This document shows, in pieces, positions 33,436 to 45,424 of a DNA stretch of 64,000 nt. Under the pieces are notes generated by a model. That model searched no databases. It worked only from the letters and a program-made list of their open reading frames with translations, and had not been told where the DNA came from. Position numbers and translations under genes: made by a program. Position 1 is the first letter of the stretch; each line of letters begins with the position of its first letter. The stretch comes from Siphonodentalium dalli (Eukaryota; Mollusca; Scaphopoda; Gadilida; Siphonodentaliidae), in the NCBI GenBank assembly GCA_032622095.1, contig CP136069.1:167208394-167272393 (forward strand), in the 5' to 3' direction.

Positions 33436-34915
33436 AGTGAAATGATGAGGATGGCAATGAAGTAGATTTTGATGGGATGCAGGGGTATTGTTATCAATGG
33501 AGTTGTTTTAGTATAATAGAACATTAAGGAAACTGATTGTGCAGCACTACAAGTTTATTCAAGGACAACAAACTAATTAAAGATAAAATACATGTATAGA
33601 AACACATGTAATACATAAATATATAAACCCATTAAACTGCATGGGTTAAAACTTACTGACAACAAGAGTTGGGTTAAAATTTTGATTTAAAAACACTTGC
33701 AAATTCCCTCTTCATACATGTATATGGTATGTTAGGCAAGTTACATGTATATGTAGTTGCAATGTATACCGGTACATGACATACCGGTGGACTCAAAAAT
33801 CATTATTTTAGTTCCAATGTCATTTACCAGTATACATGTACATGTTGTACCTTGCAACTACATCTACAGTGAGGTGGTTTTGTCTCATTTAAACTTTCTA
33901 AATGGGTTTCTCCCTTTGAATGACATAAACTAATGTGAGTTTACACATGAACTGTGATGTGAAATACACACCAAAAAATTATTTCTTAGTCTAAGGACAT
34001 GTTTCCTTTCATTATCTTACTGCTTACAAATATAGATTTGTAATAGTGTGCTGTAATGCTCCAGAAATAGTCATATTTTGTCCTGGTTCATAAGAACACA
34101 TTATTTCTTAGTGTTAGAAGGACATGTTGCCTGTTATTATTTGACTCATAAACCCCCAAATGTACATGTAAACAGAACATTTGGGAAAGAGACATACCAT
34201 CTTTATCCGTTTTTATATCAGTAGCAATTGATCAGATAGCAAAATATGCTATAAAAAATAGATTTAAGATGGTAGAGATTAAACAATCACATTAATTGCA
34301 CCAACTCGAAACAGTTAACATACCCTGTAGAATACAGACTATGGTCAAGGCGGGTGTCACACACACCCCCATGCCGCTTTGGTATGCGATATTCAGGCCA
34401 TTTTCAGGTGGTATGCTATATACATACCCAATGTTATCTGGTACCAGGATGTCACACGGTAATATAACCGGCAAAAAGGCTAGTATGCAGATATAATACC
34501 GGTAGCAGAAAATTATACAAATTTTGAGTATTTTCCAGCCTAAACAGAACCAAGTGATATATTTTTATCTAATTCAGTCTAATACCTCTTGATATGTTGA
34601 TGTTTTGGATACTATTTCAGCAAATGTGAGAAAACTGTGAACTGGTATTCAGTATTCATGGGTGGTAGGGGGGGTAACACCCTCATAAAGGCCACTCACA
34701 ATTGAATACACCAGTATGGAAGGTGTCACCACCCCACACCACCCTGGCCCCAATACCAGTTAATGTAAAAGGTTGAATCATGCGTACCAGTTACAAGTAA
34801 GAAAATATTGAATGAAAACTAATATTACACTAATAATATAGTTTTCATATACATGTACTAGTATTTGCTGAAGTTGTACCATAACTTCTACATACCTATA
34901 GATAATAGATTGAAT
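33436..34915. other. No supported gene; scattered TACATGTA and ACCGGT words
   Basis: Contains many short palindromic words, such as GTAGTTGCAA near 33758 with its inverse near 33850. No gene or repeat with clear borders. Confidence 0.4.
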
Positions 34916-35494
34916 AAAAGGCCGTCCGGCCAGTGTCCCCCGAAAAATTGGCTTCATTGGGGCATCAGCTTGTCTGAAAAAAATATCAAGGACCCTAAAT
35001 CCGATACTACATTTCAGAACAATCCAACCAGTGTCCCATGAAATGGTGAATAATAAACTATCATACTAAATTTGATTCAGATATGATCACACAAACTAAA
35101 ATTATGATCCGGAAACCAGAAATTAACACGATTCTAAGTCGAAAAAGGGCAATAACTCTCGCAAAAATGGGCGGAGCACACCCATATTCGAACTTGACCT
35201 GTATATAGGGCTGATAAACTTACATACCACATTTGGTTCAGATATGATGACACAAACTGAAGTTATCATCCGGAAACCAGAAAATTACAAAATTCTAAGT
35301 AAAAAAAGGGCCATAACTCTCGCAAAAATGGGCAGAGCAAACCCATATTCAAACTTGATCTTTATTTTGGTCTGCTAAACTCACATACCAAATTTGCTTT
35401 TGATCTAAAAATCGAAACTAAAGTTATCATCTGGAAACCATTTCCGGACAGACGGACGGACGTTTAATTAGGCTGCCAACCGGCCTTTTTGTTG
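34916..35494. mobile_element. Dispersed repeat with AAAAGGCCG-type inverted ends
   Basis: Left end 'aaaaggccgtccggcc', right end 'accggcctttttg'. Contains two or three ~140-bp internal units ('gatatgat-acacaaact-aa', 'atcatccggaaaccaga', 'aactctcgcaaaaatgggc') and a GGACAGACGGACGGACG tract before the right end. This style is common in mollusc and other marine invertebrate genomes. Confidence 0.65.
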
Positions 35495-35769
35495 AATCCT
35501 GAATACCGGAATACCGGTTAAACTGCGCAAATGAATCCCGACTACCAAATTAGCAGAGGGGTATGAATCATGCGTACCACCTGAAAATTGTGCATCAATG
35601 TTTTCAATTTACTTCATTTACAAGTACATGTACCTGTACAAGTACATGTAGCTGATTCGCCTAACAATTTTTTTTATCTTTAAATATGTGAGATCCAAGC
35701 GGAAATCATGAGTACTGTGCATTAGTCCTAGAGTCTGATAACCTGGGTGTTTGGTTATTATAGAGTGTA

Positions 35770-37060
35770 CATTGTCTCAAAATTTGTAATCTTCATGCCC
35801 AGTTTATAGCGAGATAGTCAGGTATAATTATAGCCACCCATTTACACACAAAATATCTCCCCCAAAGCATCAGTACATGTATGCGTAAACTATCAATTGC
35901 ATAAATATTGCATTAATTTGTGTATATTTTCATGGGTAATACATGTTATGTCTCGGGTAATTAATTTTGTATGAGGGTAATACTATTACCATACATGTAT
36001 ATAACTGACTAAATTAATGTGTTGTAAAACACAATCGATTCTTTCAAACCTAGGTACCATCAATTGAACCTTGGACCATTTGAACCATCAAACTATTGAA
36101 CTTCCTGACAATCGAACCCATCGAACTACATGTACTAGTAATGAACACTCTGACTAATGCACTGTACATGATTGAGTTAATGGTCATGTGACCTCAGGAA
36201 TTGGTCCAAGTAATTTTTCTGCTTTACTAGTAAATGTCATTTAAATTGTTCCAATTGTATCGACACTGATTTTTTGTTTTCATCCAAATTGCAACGAAGA
36301 ACTATACACATGCATCGTCCAAGAGGCCCCCATTTGCAATGAAGCCGCAATAATAATAGTCTCCCAAGTTGTAAACTTCATGCCCAGTTTATAGTAACAG
36401 TTACATGTAGGTAACATAGTAGACACTCAATTATACACAAAATATCTTCCCCGAAGCATCTATCAGTTCATCTACATACACAGGCCCCTGGGGAAAAAAA
36501 CTGAAATACCAATATAGACTACTAGTATACGGTGAGTATACCAGTCACTGGTATAGTCCATATTGGTATTGTTGTATTTTTCTCCAGGGGCATGTGAGTA
36601 GATGTATTCATAAAATATCAATTGGATAAAATATTCATTGTGTACATGTATATCGACAATACATGTTATGTCTCAAGTAAATAACTTTGTACGACAGTAA
36701 TTGATACTCTCAACCCGGGTACCATTGAACCTTTGGACTATTGAACCCTCAAACTATTGTACTTCTTGACAATCGAACCCATCGGACTACTAGTAACGAC
36801 CACTCGGTCTAACGCACTGTCATTGAATCATCATACATATATGATTGAGGTACATGTAATAATGTACATAATTGCGGTGATGGTTATGTGACCCAATGAA
36901 TTGCTCCAAGCTATATTTCTGCTTTAAATTTCAATCAAATTGTCCCCATTGTATGGACTTATCGAGTTTTGGTTTTCATCCAAAAAGCAAAATTGCATTG
37001 AGAAACTATACACATGTAAATGTATTAAGATACCTCCATTTGCAGTGAGTTAGGCAGTGA
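35770..37060 (+). repeat. Direct segmental duplication (two ~0.6-kb copies)
   Basis: 35770-36345 and 36357-37060 align along their length, with shared words 'cttcatgcccagtttatag', 'cacaaaatatct-ccc-aagc', 'ctgacaatcgaacccatcg' and 'gaa-ctatacacatg'. The second copy contains a MITE absent from the first (36484-36591). Confidence 0.85.
36484..36591. mobile_element. Small palindromic MITE inside the second duplicate
   Basis: Inverted ends GCCCCTGGGGAAAAA and TTTTTCTCCAGGGGC; inner arms carry 'aataccaatat'. 108 bp. It is missing from the paralogous copy, which directly shows it as an insertion. Confidence 0.8.
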
Positions 37061-37580
37061 TGCAGTGTGCAACTGCACCAATTATATAAACTAAACCCAC
37101 AAAGTGACATATCATGGTCTATCCCCAAATAGAACATATGGTACATGTACATGGTAAGTACTGTAAATAATGATCAGGCTGAAAGGCGGTCATGAGAAAA
37201 ATTAATGCGGTGTACCGTGGTTGAAACACTGCAGTAATTCACTTGGTTACAACAAAACTATTACTGCAGTAAGATTTAATACCAGCAGATACTGCATTAG
37301 TGTTGCAATGGCTTGGGTTTTTCATAGTTGACTAATCGACAGTAAAAAATCAAGTCGAAGTAGACTAATAGACAACACACATTTCCATGGAAAACTTCCA
37401 ATTTACTATGTGGTTATTGAGTTAAAATCACTGAGAGATAACTGAAGTTCCCATTTTTTGTGGGACTGTAATGATTCATAGCGAATTCATGCATTGTATT
37501 GGTATCAATAATTTTTTAAGATGGGAATGTGTAAATTTAGAGCAAAACCTGCAATTTTCAAAGTTTAAATGCCTATTAGG
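37061..37580. other. No recognisable feature
   Basis: AT-rich spacer. Confidence 0.4.
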
Positions 37581-37912
37581 CGACACCAATTTTACGAACA
37601 TGTGGGCTGATGTGGGGAGAAAAAAAGTAGATGCAATTTATATCAAGTAAATCTTGAAATTTTACATAAATCTTACAAAAATTGTGAAAAAAACATTTTC
37701 GTACGAAATTCTGAACCAAACAAGACATTTCTTGTCATGAAATACACGAAAATATGGATCTGTAAATGATCATAAGCAGAACCGGATGCGACAGCACATG
37801 AAAATCAGTACGCGTGTAAATTCTTTTGGGACAAAAAATTAAAAAAAAAATTCATGAAATGGAAAAAAAGGTGTAGGAGGTGTTCGTAAACCGGACTTAA
37901 AAATTGGTGTCG
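37581..37912 (+). mobile_element. MITE family 2, copy 1 (CGACACCAATTTT ends)
   Basis: Ends CGACACCAATTTT and, inverted, CGACACCAATTTTTAAGTCC. Interior matches 43520-43890 in reverse, including 'gtcgcatccggttctgctta' on one strand. The left TIR lacks the AAGTCCGG portion. Confidence 0.8.
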
Positions 37913-39515
37913 TCTTATGTGTGTTTAAATCATATAGCTAACTATTAAAGGTGCTCAATCAGATTCGATGGTCCCCATATCATCAGATTACAACAACATT
38001 TTTTTTAGAAATGCTGCTTCAGTTATCAGAATCGATTAATTGCCCAAAAATGCTAACCACTGTCAACTACATGTATAGTATAAAATTGCCCGATACGTTA
38101 TATTTATCAACATGCTGTTCGACGAAGTTTGGCCTAATTATCAACACAAAGCCTCTTGATTTTAGAGTTATCCATCTTCGTCTGCAATTTGGTCTGAGAC
38201 CGTCGGCTCGTCAAATTTTTCTGGGCCACTATTAAGTCTCGATGAACTGTATCCAGTATAAACATGTTAAACCTGATAATTAATTAGAACATGCTGTCCC
38301 TGTTGACATGCGGTATCCACTGGTAATCTTACCACAGTAATATGTGTTAACTGTGGTAACCAAGTTAATTGTTTTTACCACAACAATTCTGAATTCTATC
38401 TAGACATTTTGAAACAATAAAAAAAAATTCTGGTGTGGTTACAATGTCAACTTTAAAAAAAAATTCATTCAAACATCGCATGAAAAATACACCCTAACTG
38501 CAAATGTAAGGTGGACCACATTCTGCGGCGGAATAACTGACTGCGGTTGATCGCATGAACACGCCTGAATACTGCAGTAATATCCGGTGGTCAACCTTTA
38601 TAAGGCGAGTTGATTAATTAAGGCATAGCTGTAATTTTACATGTATGTTCTATGGACTTTGTTGAGAAAGAGAATATAGCTGTGCGACAATGGATGATAT
38701 TTCCCCACCTCAGCAGGTGTCGATTACAGAAAAATATACCAAACATACTGGTAGTCTGTTAATCCTGATGTGCTAAGTTAGAAATTTTCAATCGACACCT
38801 CATAAACAAAAATATCAATTCAGTTCTCAATTTTCGAACACTTCTAGGAAATTGTTAAAAAATATTGTTCAAAGATGCCCATTCGATTTGACACTGTAAA
38901 TATACCCCTGTTCAAGTGTTCCTGCTAATGTGCTATGATATGCGGTTGGGTCCTGCTGTATTGCTATGAATTGCGCTACCCGCATCATAGCAATTCAGCA
39001 GGACCACCAGTATCATAGAATATTAACAGGACCACTTGGCCAGTGGTAAAATAGTTTGTTTTCCATACGGATATGTGTTTTCAAATAATCATGTAATGAT
39101 ATCTAACATACATGTATATGATCACATTTATAGGTTTTATTCATCACGGTCAGATAAACTTTGTATACAGACAGTTTTACCAAACTTAGAATTTTTATTA
39201 GGTGCCCAAACCAAAATATCAAAACATCACCTAACTCAGTGTTATTATAAAGAAGGTCAAACTGTATGCTTTCATTGTAGCTGTAATTACTAGTATTAAA
39301 AGTGTGCTCAATAAAGTTTGTTTTATCATTTATTGTCATTTGGAATTTGGATGCTATTTAATTCTGTTTATCTATACAATTGGCTGCACTGCTAAATTTT
39401 GACTCATTTCAGTCATTTGATGTCAGTACATGTAGTCCATCGAAATGGCGAACACAACCAAAGACAAATTACAAGAGGAAATACAACAAATAAATTTGAT
39501 GTGCACTAAAACAGA
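37913..39515. other. No supported gene; contains one strong hairpin
   Basis: Open frames at 37951-38235 and 39036-39293 lack motifs. A compact hairpin is listed separately at 38949-39005. Confidence 0.35.
38949..39005. repeat. Compact 21-bp stem hairpin (pre-miRNA-sized)
   Basis: 38949-38969 and 38985-39005 are inverse copies with one mismatch, GGTCCTGCTG and ATTGCTATGA on the left, around a 15-nt loop. Confidence 0.8.
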
Positions 39516-39517
39516 TA

Positions 39518-39679
39518 CAGTAATGCCCTAAGTAATCGACCCCTTAACCACAGCAGAATTTTGTGTAACTTTTCAGGATTTAGTCGGAAATATGGCTTGT
39601 TGCCATTCATCGGAAAGCTCTCCCCGAGTTACCCATAATTCTGCTGTGGTTAAGGAGTCGATTAATTAAAGCATTACTG
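39518..39679 (+). mobile_element. MITE family 1, copy 2 (complete, TA-flanked)
   Basis: CAGTAATGCCCTAAGTAATC to its inverse GCATTACTG with TA on both sides (39516-39517, 39680-39681); 162 bp. TIRs of about 45 bp include 'taaccacagcagaatt'. Confidence 0.85.
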
Positions 39680-39681
39680 TA

Positions 39682-41263
39682 GTTACAAATGTATGTCTAG
39701 CCTCTTGTGAAGTGTTGTGTCACTAATAAGATCTTTAATTCACATACATGTACTATATACCCGTTCAAGCGTTTACAAGTGTCAGACATCGAGAAACCGA
39801 CCAAAAGTTTTGGTAGTATATAGGCTAGCACTGCACCTGGGCTACATGTACATGTACTGTAAGTGATTATAATGTACTATTTTTATATTCTGCTGTCAAA
39901 TTTTTGCTGAATGAAATTTAAGTTTACCCCGATATTCTAAGTCTGCTCGACTAAGATGGGGTTTTTCTCGAAAACTGATATCTGAATATACATGTACGTC
40001 TTCCACTGGTTGGTATAACCTCTAAATTGACTAATTTTAACTGATTAGACTAGCCCTGGTATAATACCACTGTAAATATGTTATATGACTCTATATTTCG
40101 TGCATAATAGCACGATTGAGTTATAAATAAATAAAGCAAAGCATACCAGAACTCTAATTTTTATAGCCCGATGAGCGGTTTACTGATGCCCGCCGGGGTT
40201 TATTGATCACAGTGGTGATGATATGATGACCAGCGTTGTGCATGGCATATATTGATCCAGGTAAGAATGCTACCATACATTCCAAACATTCATTAAATAT
40301 CTTATTAATAGTAACCTAAACTACACAAGAGACTAGTTTAACATAAATATAGCTATGTCCTAATTAAATGACCCCACCCCGCAACAAGATTGACCACCGG
40401 TATTTGACTGTTCAACCACATTCAATTACAATGCCGCCGACCGCTGCAATGCCTCATAGTATTTACGGTATTTTGTTTAATCGACAACATCGCTGTTGCA
40501 AACATTACTGTCTTACAGCGCCCACATTTTCTTCTTAACTGTATACTGGCAGTTCAATAACATATCGACAAACAAAACTATTGAACATTCTCAAGCAAAC
40601 ACTTTATCCCCATTTAAATTGAAAGTTTCTGTTGTTACAGTCCATGTGCATGTACTAGTATCAAGTATGTCTATCAAAGCTTATCTACCAAATACGGCAC
40701 AGGACGATTAGTTCTAAGATTGGGCTCGATTAATGATGTGACACTTTCAGTACTTCATTTACTAGTAGCCTGGCACTGGTGGGCCTGGCTACATATACTT
40801 GTTTGGCGTGTTTGAGGCCCGTGGCACATGGGCAACAGAATCAATTAAAATTTCTCTTATTGTAGTGTACTACATGAATAGTACCGGTAGTACAGTACAT
40901 GTATTTTTTTAATTTAACAACATGAGTCTTTTATGACACATACTAAAGGGAAAGTAGGCTTACATGTATATAATGTGCACACAGTATACTGGTACATGTA
41001 CTGATATATTACATTGCAATACAGTACGAGTACAATGATATAGCAAAATTATGCATAGTAGAATAACTCCCTTTTGTACAAGCAATCCTGACAATGATAT
41101 ACCGGGATATCATGGTGATAGTTCATACATTTGGAATTACCGAATACCAGAATTTGTGGTTAGACCGCTTCATGCGATGTTTATGTGAATTTTTATATTT
41201 AAGTCGGCATTGCATAGTCCTATAAACCACACCAAAGAATTTGTTTATTTTCTTCTGCAATAG
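39682..41263. other. No supported gene
   Basis: AT-rich, TACATGTA-rich sequence. A 71-codon frame at 40496-40711 has no recognised motif. If the exon at 41264 is real, an upstream exon should lie here or further left. Confidence 0.35.
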
Positions 41264-41557
41264 CAAATGTTGGTCAGTGACCAACTTCTTATGTTTATGC
41301 AATCGATACAATCCGGTTCTGCTTTTGTTGTCCGGTTCGATATTTGTGGTGTGCTCTTGTGCAAAAATATAATTCTAACTAATGCGCCAAAAATCAGGTT
41401 TAGAAATTTATCCATTCTTGAGCAAGAGCAACTCGTAAAACTTGTACGGTATGACATTCGAAACAGCGTATTTCTGCTATCGAAGTTCGAACCAGATGAT
41501 AATAATGCTGAACCGGACATCGAAATCGGAACCGCATTTATGGATTGCAGCACGTGA
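41264..41557 (+). CDS. Putative terminal exon of an unidentified gene
   Basis: A good acceptor (polypyrimidine 'ttgtttattttcttctgcaa' then TAG) opens a 98-codon frame. It starts QMLVSDQLLMF, includes LSILEQEQLVKLVRYDIRNS and an acidic tail FEPDDNNAEPDIEIG, and ends TGA at 41555-41557. AATAAA follows within about 10 nt. Acceptor, open frame, stop and polyadenylation signal in the right order support a 3' exon on the plus strand. The protein is not recognised, and the opposite strand is also open across the region, which weakens the call. A MITE begins 29 nt downstream. Confidence 0.35.
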   Translation, partial: QMLVSDQLLMFMQSIQSGSAFVVRFDICGVLLCKNIILTNAPKIRFRNLSILEQEQLVKLVRYDIRNSVFLLSKFEPDDNNAEPDIEIGTAFMDCST

Positions 41558-41585
41558 TGTTGAATAAACAGTTATAGAGGATATA

Positions 41586-41802
41586 CAGTAATGCTCTATT
41601 TAACCGACTCCTTAACTACAGCAGAATTATGGGTAACTTTTCAGGATTTTGTTGGAAATATGACTTGATACCATTCATCGGAAAGCTCTCGGTGAGAGCT
41701 TTCCATTGAATGGCAACAAGCCATATTTCGGACTAAATCCTGAAAAGTTACCCATAATTCTGCTTTAGTTAAGGAGTCGATTAATTAGCTCTAGAATCAC
41801 TG
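41586..41802. mobile_element. MITE family 1, copy 3 (long foldback form)
   Basis: CAGTAATGC to CACTG, with TA on both sides. The arms pair almost to the centre ('ggaaagctctcggtgagagc'), giving a 217-bp near-continuous hairpin. Confidence 0.85.
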
Positions 41803-43519
41803 TAACATGGTTTATAATATACAAATGTATACTGTATGTGAAACATCAGATGTTTACAAAGTGATAAAAACAGTTGATTTGTTCTTTATTCTTGTGGTTA
41901 TATACACATATTCTAAAAATAAATGTCCTTTACAACGTGGTTCAATGAAATGCGGTTGTTGCATTTAAAATGCATTGAGGGTGCATTGTGTCACGCCACT
42001 TTGTACATGCCTTAACGACCGCATTTAAATTAAATGCACTGCATTGGGAATAATCGCAGTCGCATTGAAATTACCGATCATTGCGCCGAAAAAGTATACT
42101 AGTATGAACACCCAAATAACGATACGATAGTGTATTTTGCAATTTTAATTTTAATTTTGTTTAATTTAAATTCACATCTGAATAATTCTGTGTTATTTTC
42201 CCACTCCTGTTGTACATGTATGTTCGGAATCGGACATTCATGATGTAGTTTTCCATTCAAAATGGAATAAACATAAATAAACACTGTTGACATTAATTGT
42301 TTTATAATCAGAATCATGATTCTCATTTTGATTCTAGTAAAAAGTCTTGATTCCCTGTAGAAAGTGAAACACTAACATTTTGATTATTGCAAAAAATCTG
42401 ATGGATTTTAAGGCCTGCATCAAGACATTTGTTTGTGAATAAATCAAGGTAAATTTGTTAAAATATGGACGCATTTACAAATGCGTAGCTCCAAAATCGC
42501 AAAGTAGATTCGAACATGTGGTCGCTTTTCCAAGAAATTTGCGAGTGCTCTGTACATGTACATAGATGTAAGTGACTTGACCAACTACATGAGGAGTCGA
42601 GGGACACAATCAATGAGGACGTTTGTAATAAAAAATATTTTTTTACGCAAGGATCGAACACCTGGCCTATTTCTTAATTTATATTATGAGCCAACAAGAC
42701 AGATCGTAAATCGCTGTTATATGACAATATATGTGGCCATCATAATGGTCGACAGGCATGACGCCAATAAAAACCAATCTGTCAGGCCAATATAAAGAAG
42801 TCACGACTTATTGCTGGTGGAACTTATTAAAGGCATCGTTCCATTTCGTTAATAACAACTTACATGTAACGTTCACCTCCACCTCTTTACTCTTGGGCTC
42901 CAAATAAACATGCATGCACGTTTATTATTTTTCTTGGGAAATCCCCCCTCCACAGTGCTTATTTGGGTCTGCACGTTTATTAATATTTTGAAGCTATGAA
43001 AATTTAAATCAGCACAAATTCAAGATTTCTATATGATTCTGATGGGCTTTACTTTTGCAAGTACTAGTACATATTCAAGTATATGGCATACCAAAACACC
43101 ACATGATACATACATGTACCTGTACTACATGTTGACTCGTATACTTGAACCTGCTGTAAAAATTATTTGGTTAACCACAGTTGATGTTTTGCTCAGAGTT
43201 CCCCCTGCACTATTATTTTGGGTCTGTACTTTTATTAACTTTCAATGGAATTCCCCCCCCCCTGCACTATTATTTGGGCCTGCACTTTTTTTAGACCCCG
43301 AGAGTAAGTTGCATTGACATTTAGTTTCACAAATTACCATGCTAAGGAACATTGCAACTGGTTTGAAGTAACATGACAGCGTTGCGTCAACACTGGAACT
43401 GCATTGATGGTAATTTTCAACATGGTCTCACTGAGGTTCTATCAAATATAAATACTAGTACGGTTGAGGGAGACAATTATTTTGAGAATATGTGAACCTG
43501 TGTTAACATGAGCCTAAGG
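41803..43519. other. No supported gene
   Basis: Contains a short direct repeat around 43200-43290 ('cccctgcactattattt-gg'). A 79-codon frame at 42556-42795 has no recognised domain. Confidence 0.35.
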
Positions 43520-43890
43520 CGACACAATTTTTTAAGTCTATTTTACGAACACCTCCTACAACTTTTTGTCCATTTCAGGAAAAAACAATAAAACTGTTTT
43601 CTCCCAAAATATTTTATACGCATACTGATTTCCATGTGCTGTCGCATCCGGTTCTGCTTATGATCATTTACAGATCCATATTTTCATGTATTTCATGACA
43701 AAATATTTCTTGTTTGGTTCAGAATTTCATTCAAAAACATTTTTTCACAATTTTTGTAAAATTTATGTAAAATTCCACGATTTACTTGATATAAATTGGA
43801 TCAATCTTTTTTATTTTTTTATTTTTTCCCTCCTGCATCTACCTTTTTTCTCCCCACATTATCGTAAACCAGACTTAAAAATTGGTGTCG
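43520..43890 (-). mobile_element. MITE family 2, copy 2
   Basis: Inverse of the 37581-37912 copy. Termini CGACACAATTTTTTAAGTC and AGACTTAAAAATTGGTGTCG form TIRs of about 33 bp. Slightly longer (371 bp) through T-rich insertion. Confidence 0.8.
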
Positions 43891-44221
43891 CATAAATATC
43901 ATCTGATAGAGTCAAAATCATTGAACCGTCACTCATGCATGCACATGTAGTCTTGTCTGGCTTTCATCATTTTCATTAGTTTTACTGTTATCCACCAAAG
44001 GTTGAGGTGTTATGGAACAACTGTATGGCATCGTATAGTGTTATCTTTCGAGTAAATATGGAGTCTCTAATTCTTTTATCAGTCACGCGTCTACTCATCA
44101 AATTGACATTAGTATAATCCTAAAATATTTGTAAATTGTAACAATTGTTACCATGAATGTCCAGGTGATCTCGACTGTACAGTACATGTATAAACATTCA
44201 TCTGCAGTGTGTTTTAATTTT

Positions 44222-44445
44222 GATGATGACGTTCACTGGTTGATAATTTTCTTTGCCGTGTAACAACTGTTGTCCCAAGTTTCAATGCCTTGTCCTCCTG
44301 GTATGTAAGGATTACCGGTGCCGTGTTTTAATTTGCAATTTTTATGATGACGTTCACTTGTTGATAATTTTCTTTGTCGTGTAACAACTGTTGTACCAAG
44401 TTTCAATGCCGCATCCTCCTGGTATGTAGGGATTACCGGTGCCTT
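44222..44445 (+). repeat. ~118-bp tandem duplication
   Basis: Two copies containing 'atgatgacgttcact-gttga', 'cgtgtaacaactgttgt' and 'ggattaccggtgcc'. Confidence 0.85.
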
Positions 44446-45424
44446 TAATAGTGATGCATCATGAACTGAATTAACAATGTCATTGACACAGTACTCAGTT
44501 AAGACCAGTAAAACAGCAAAAGTAGTATTATTGTACAGCAGGCTTATCACTATCAGTAATATGAGTCTATGACTACATGTACAGTACTACAGACCCCTTA
44601 CTATCGTAGATCAAACTTCTCAATTCTTCTTCTTCTGGACAGGTGCATGAGCAGGCCACGGCACTTGCACTGCATCATGCTTCTACCGGTACCACAAATT
44701 AACTTTTGCGTATTGTCATAGCGTGACAATTACAAATTACAATGTACATGTATTACATTTCAATTCAATCCCAATGCACTATGTCCACTATCAGTGGTTT
44801 TCATGTGATACAAATATGCCAGGTCATACAGATGTGTCATCGGGAATATTTCGTTTCGTTATGGTAGCTTAATTCTTACTGTTCCGGGAATTGAAATATT
44901 TTTTGTCACATGAAATTCAGTCTTTTTCGATATTTGCGCACATCCATGCTGACAAAATCGGCGAATCTTATATATAAGTCAACAGTTTATCCGTTTGTAG
45001 CCAATACACCATTTCCTTCTGTCAATCCGCGTTGATTCGCGACAAAATTAACTCAAAACACCACAAGGAATTCTCCGCGCTTCATTTCGAAGAATCGGTA
45101 ACTAAAAGTTAAGATTGTAATTTGGCTGCAGAAACGAACCGAATTTTGAAACACAATAATTGTATTCACTAATATTTTCCTGTTGGTATATGGTCTACTA
45201 TAGTATACGCAATCATTTATTTGAAAAAATAACTGTCACTTAGAGAATAATTCTTACTGATAATTAGAAATATCTTTATTTTGTATCCCTTTAATATTAA
45301 ATAATGGCCCTGATAATTGTGTGTTTGTCAGTTTAATGTTCACTAGTTATAGCTAGGCTGTTAGATAAAGTATGATATTGCTTCATTTGTCCGGGGTAGT
45401 GTATTGTCATACTGTCATAATAAA
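44446..45424. other. No recognisable feature
   Basis: Spacer before the 45-bp array. Confidence 0.4.

Noticed and set aside
32743-33524. Proline/cysteine-rich open frames of up to 153 codons on both strands
   Set aside because: All are translations of the ACCTGGGTG minisatellite; several frames on both strands are open at once.
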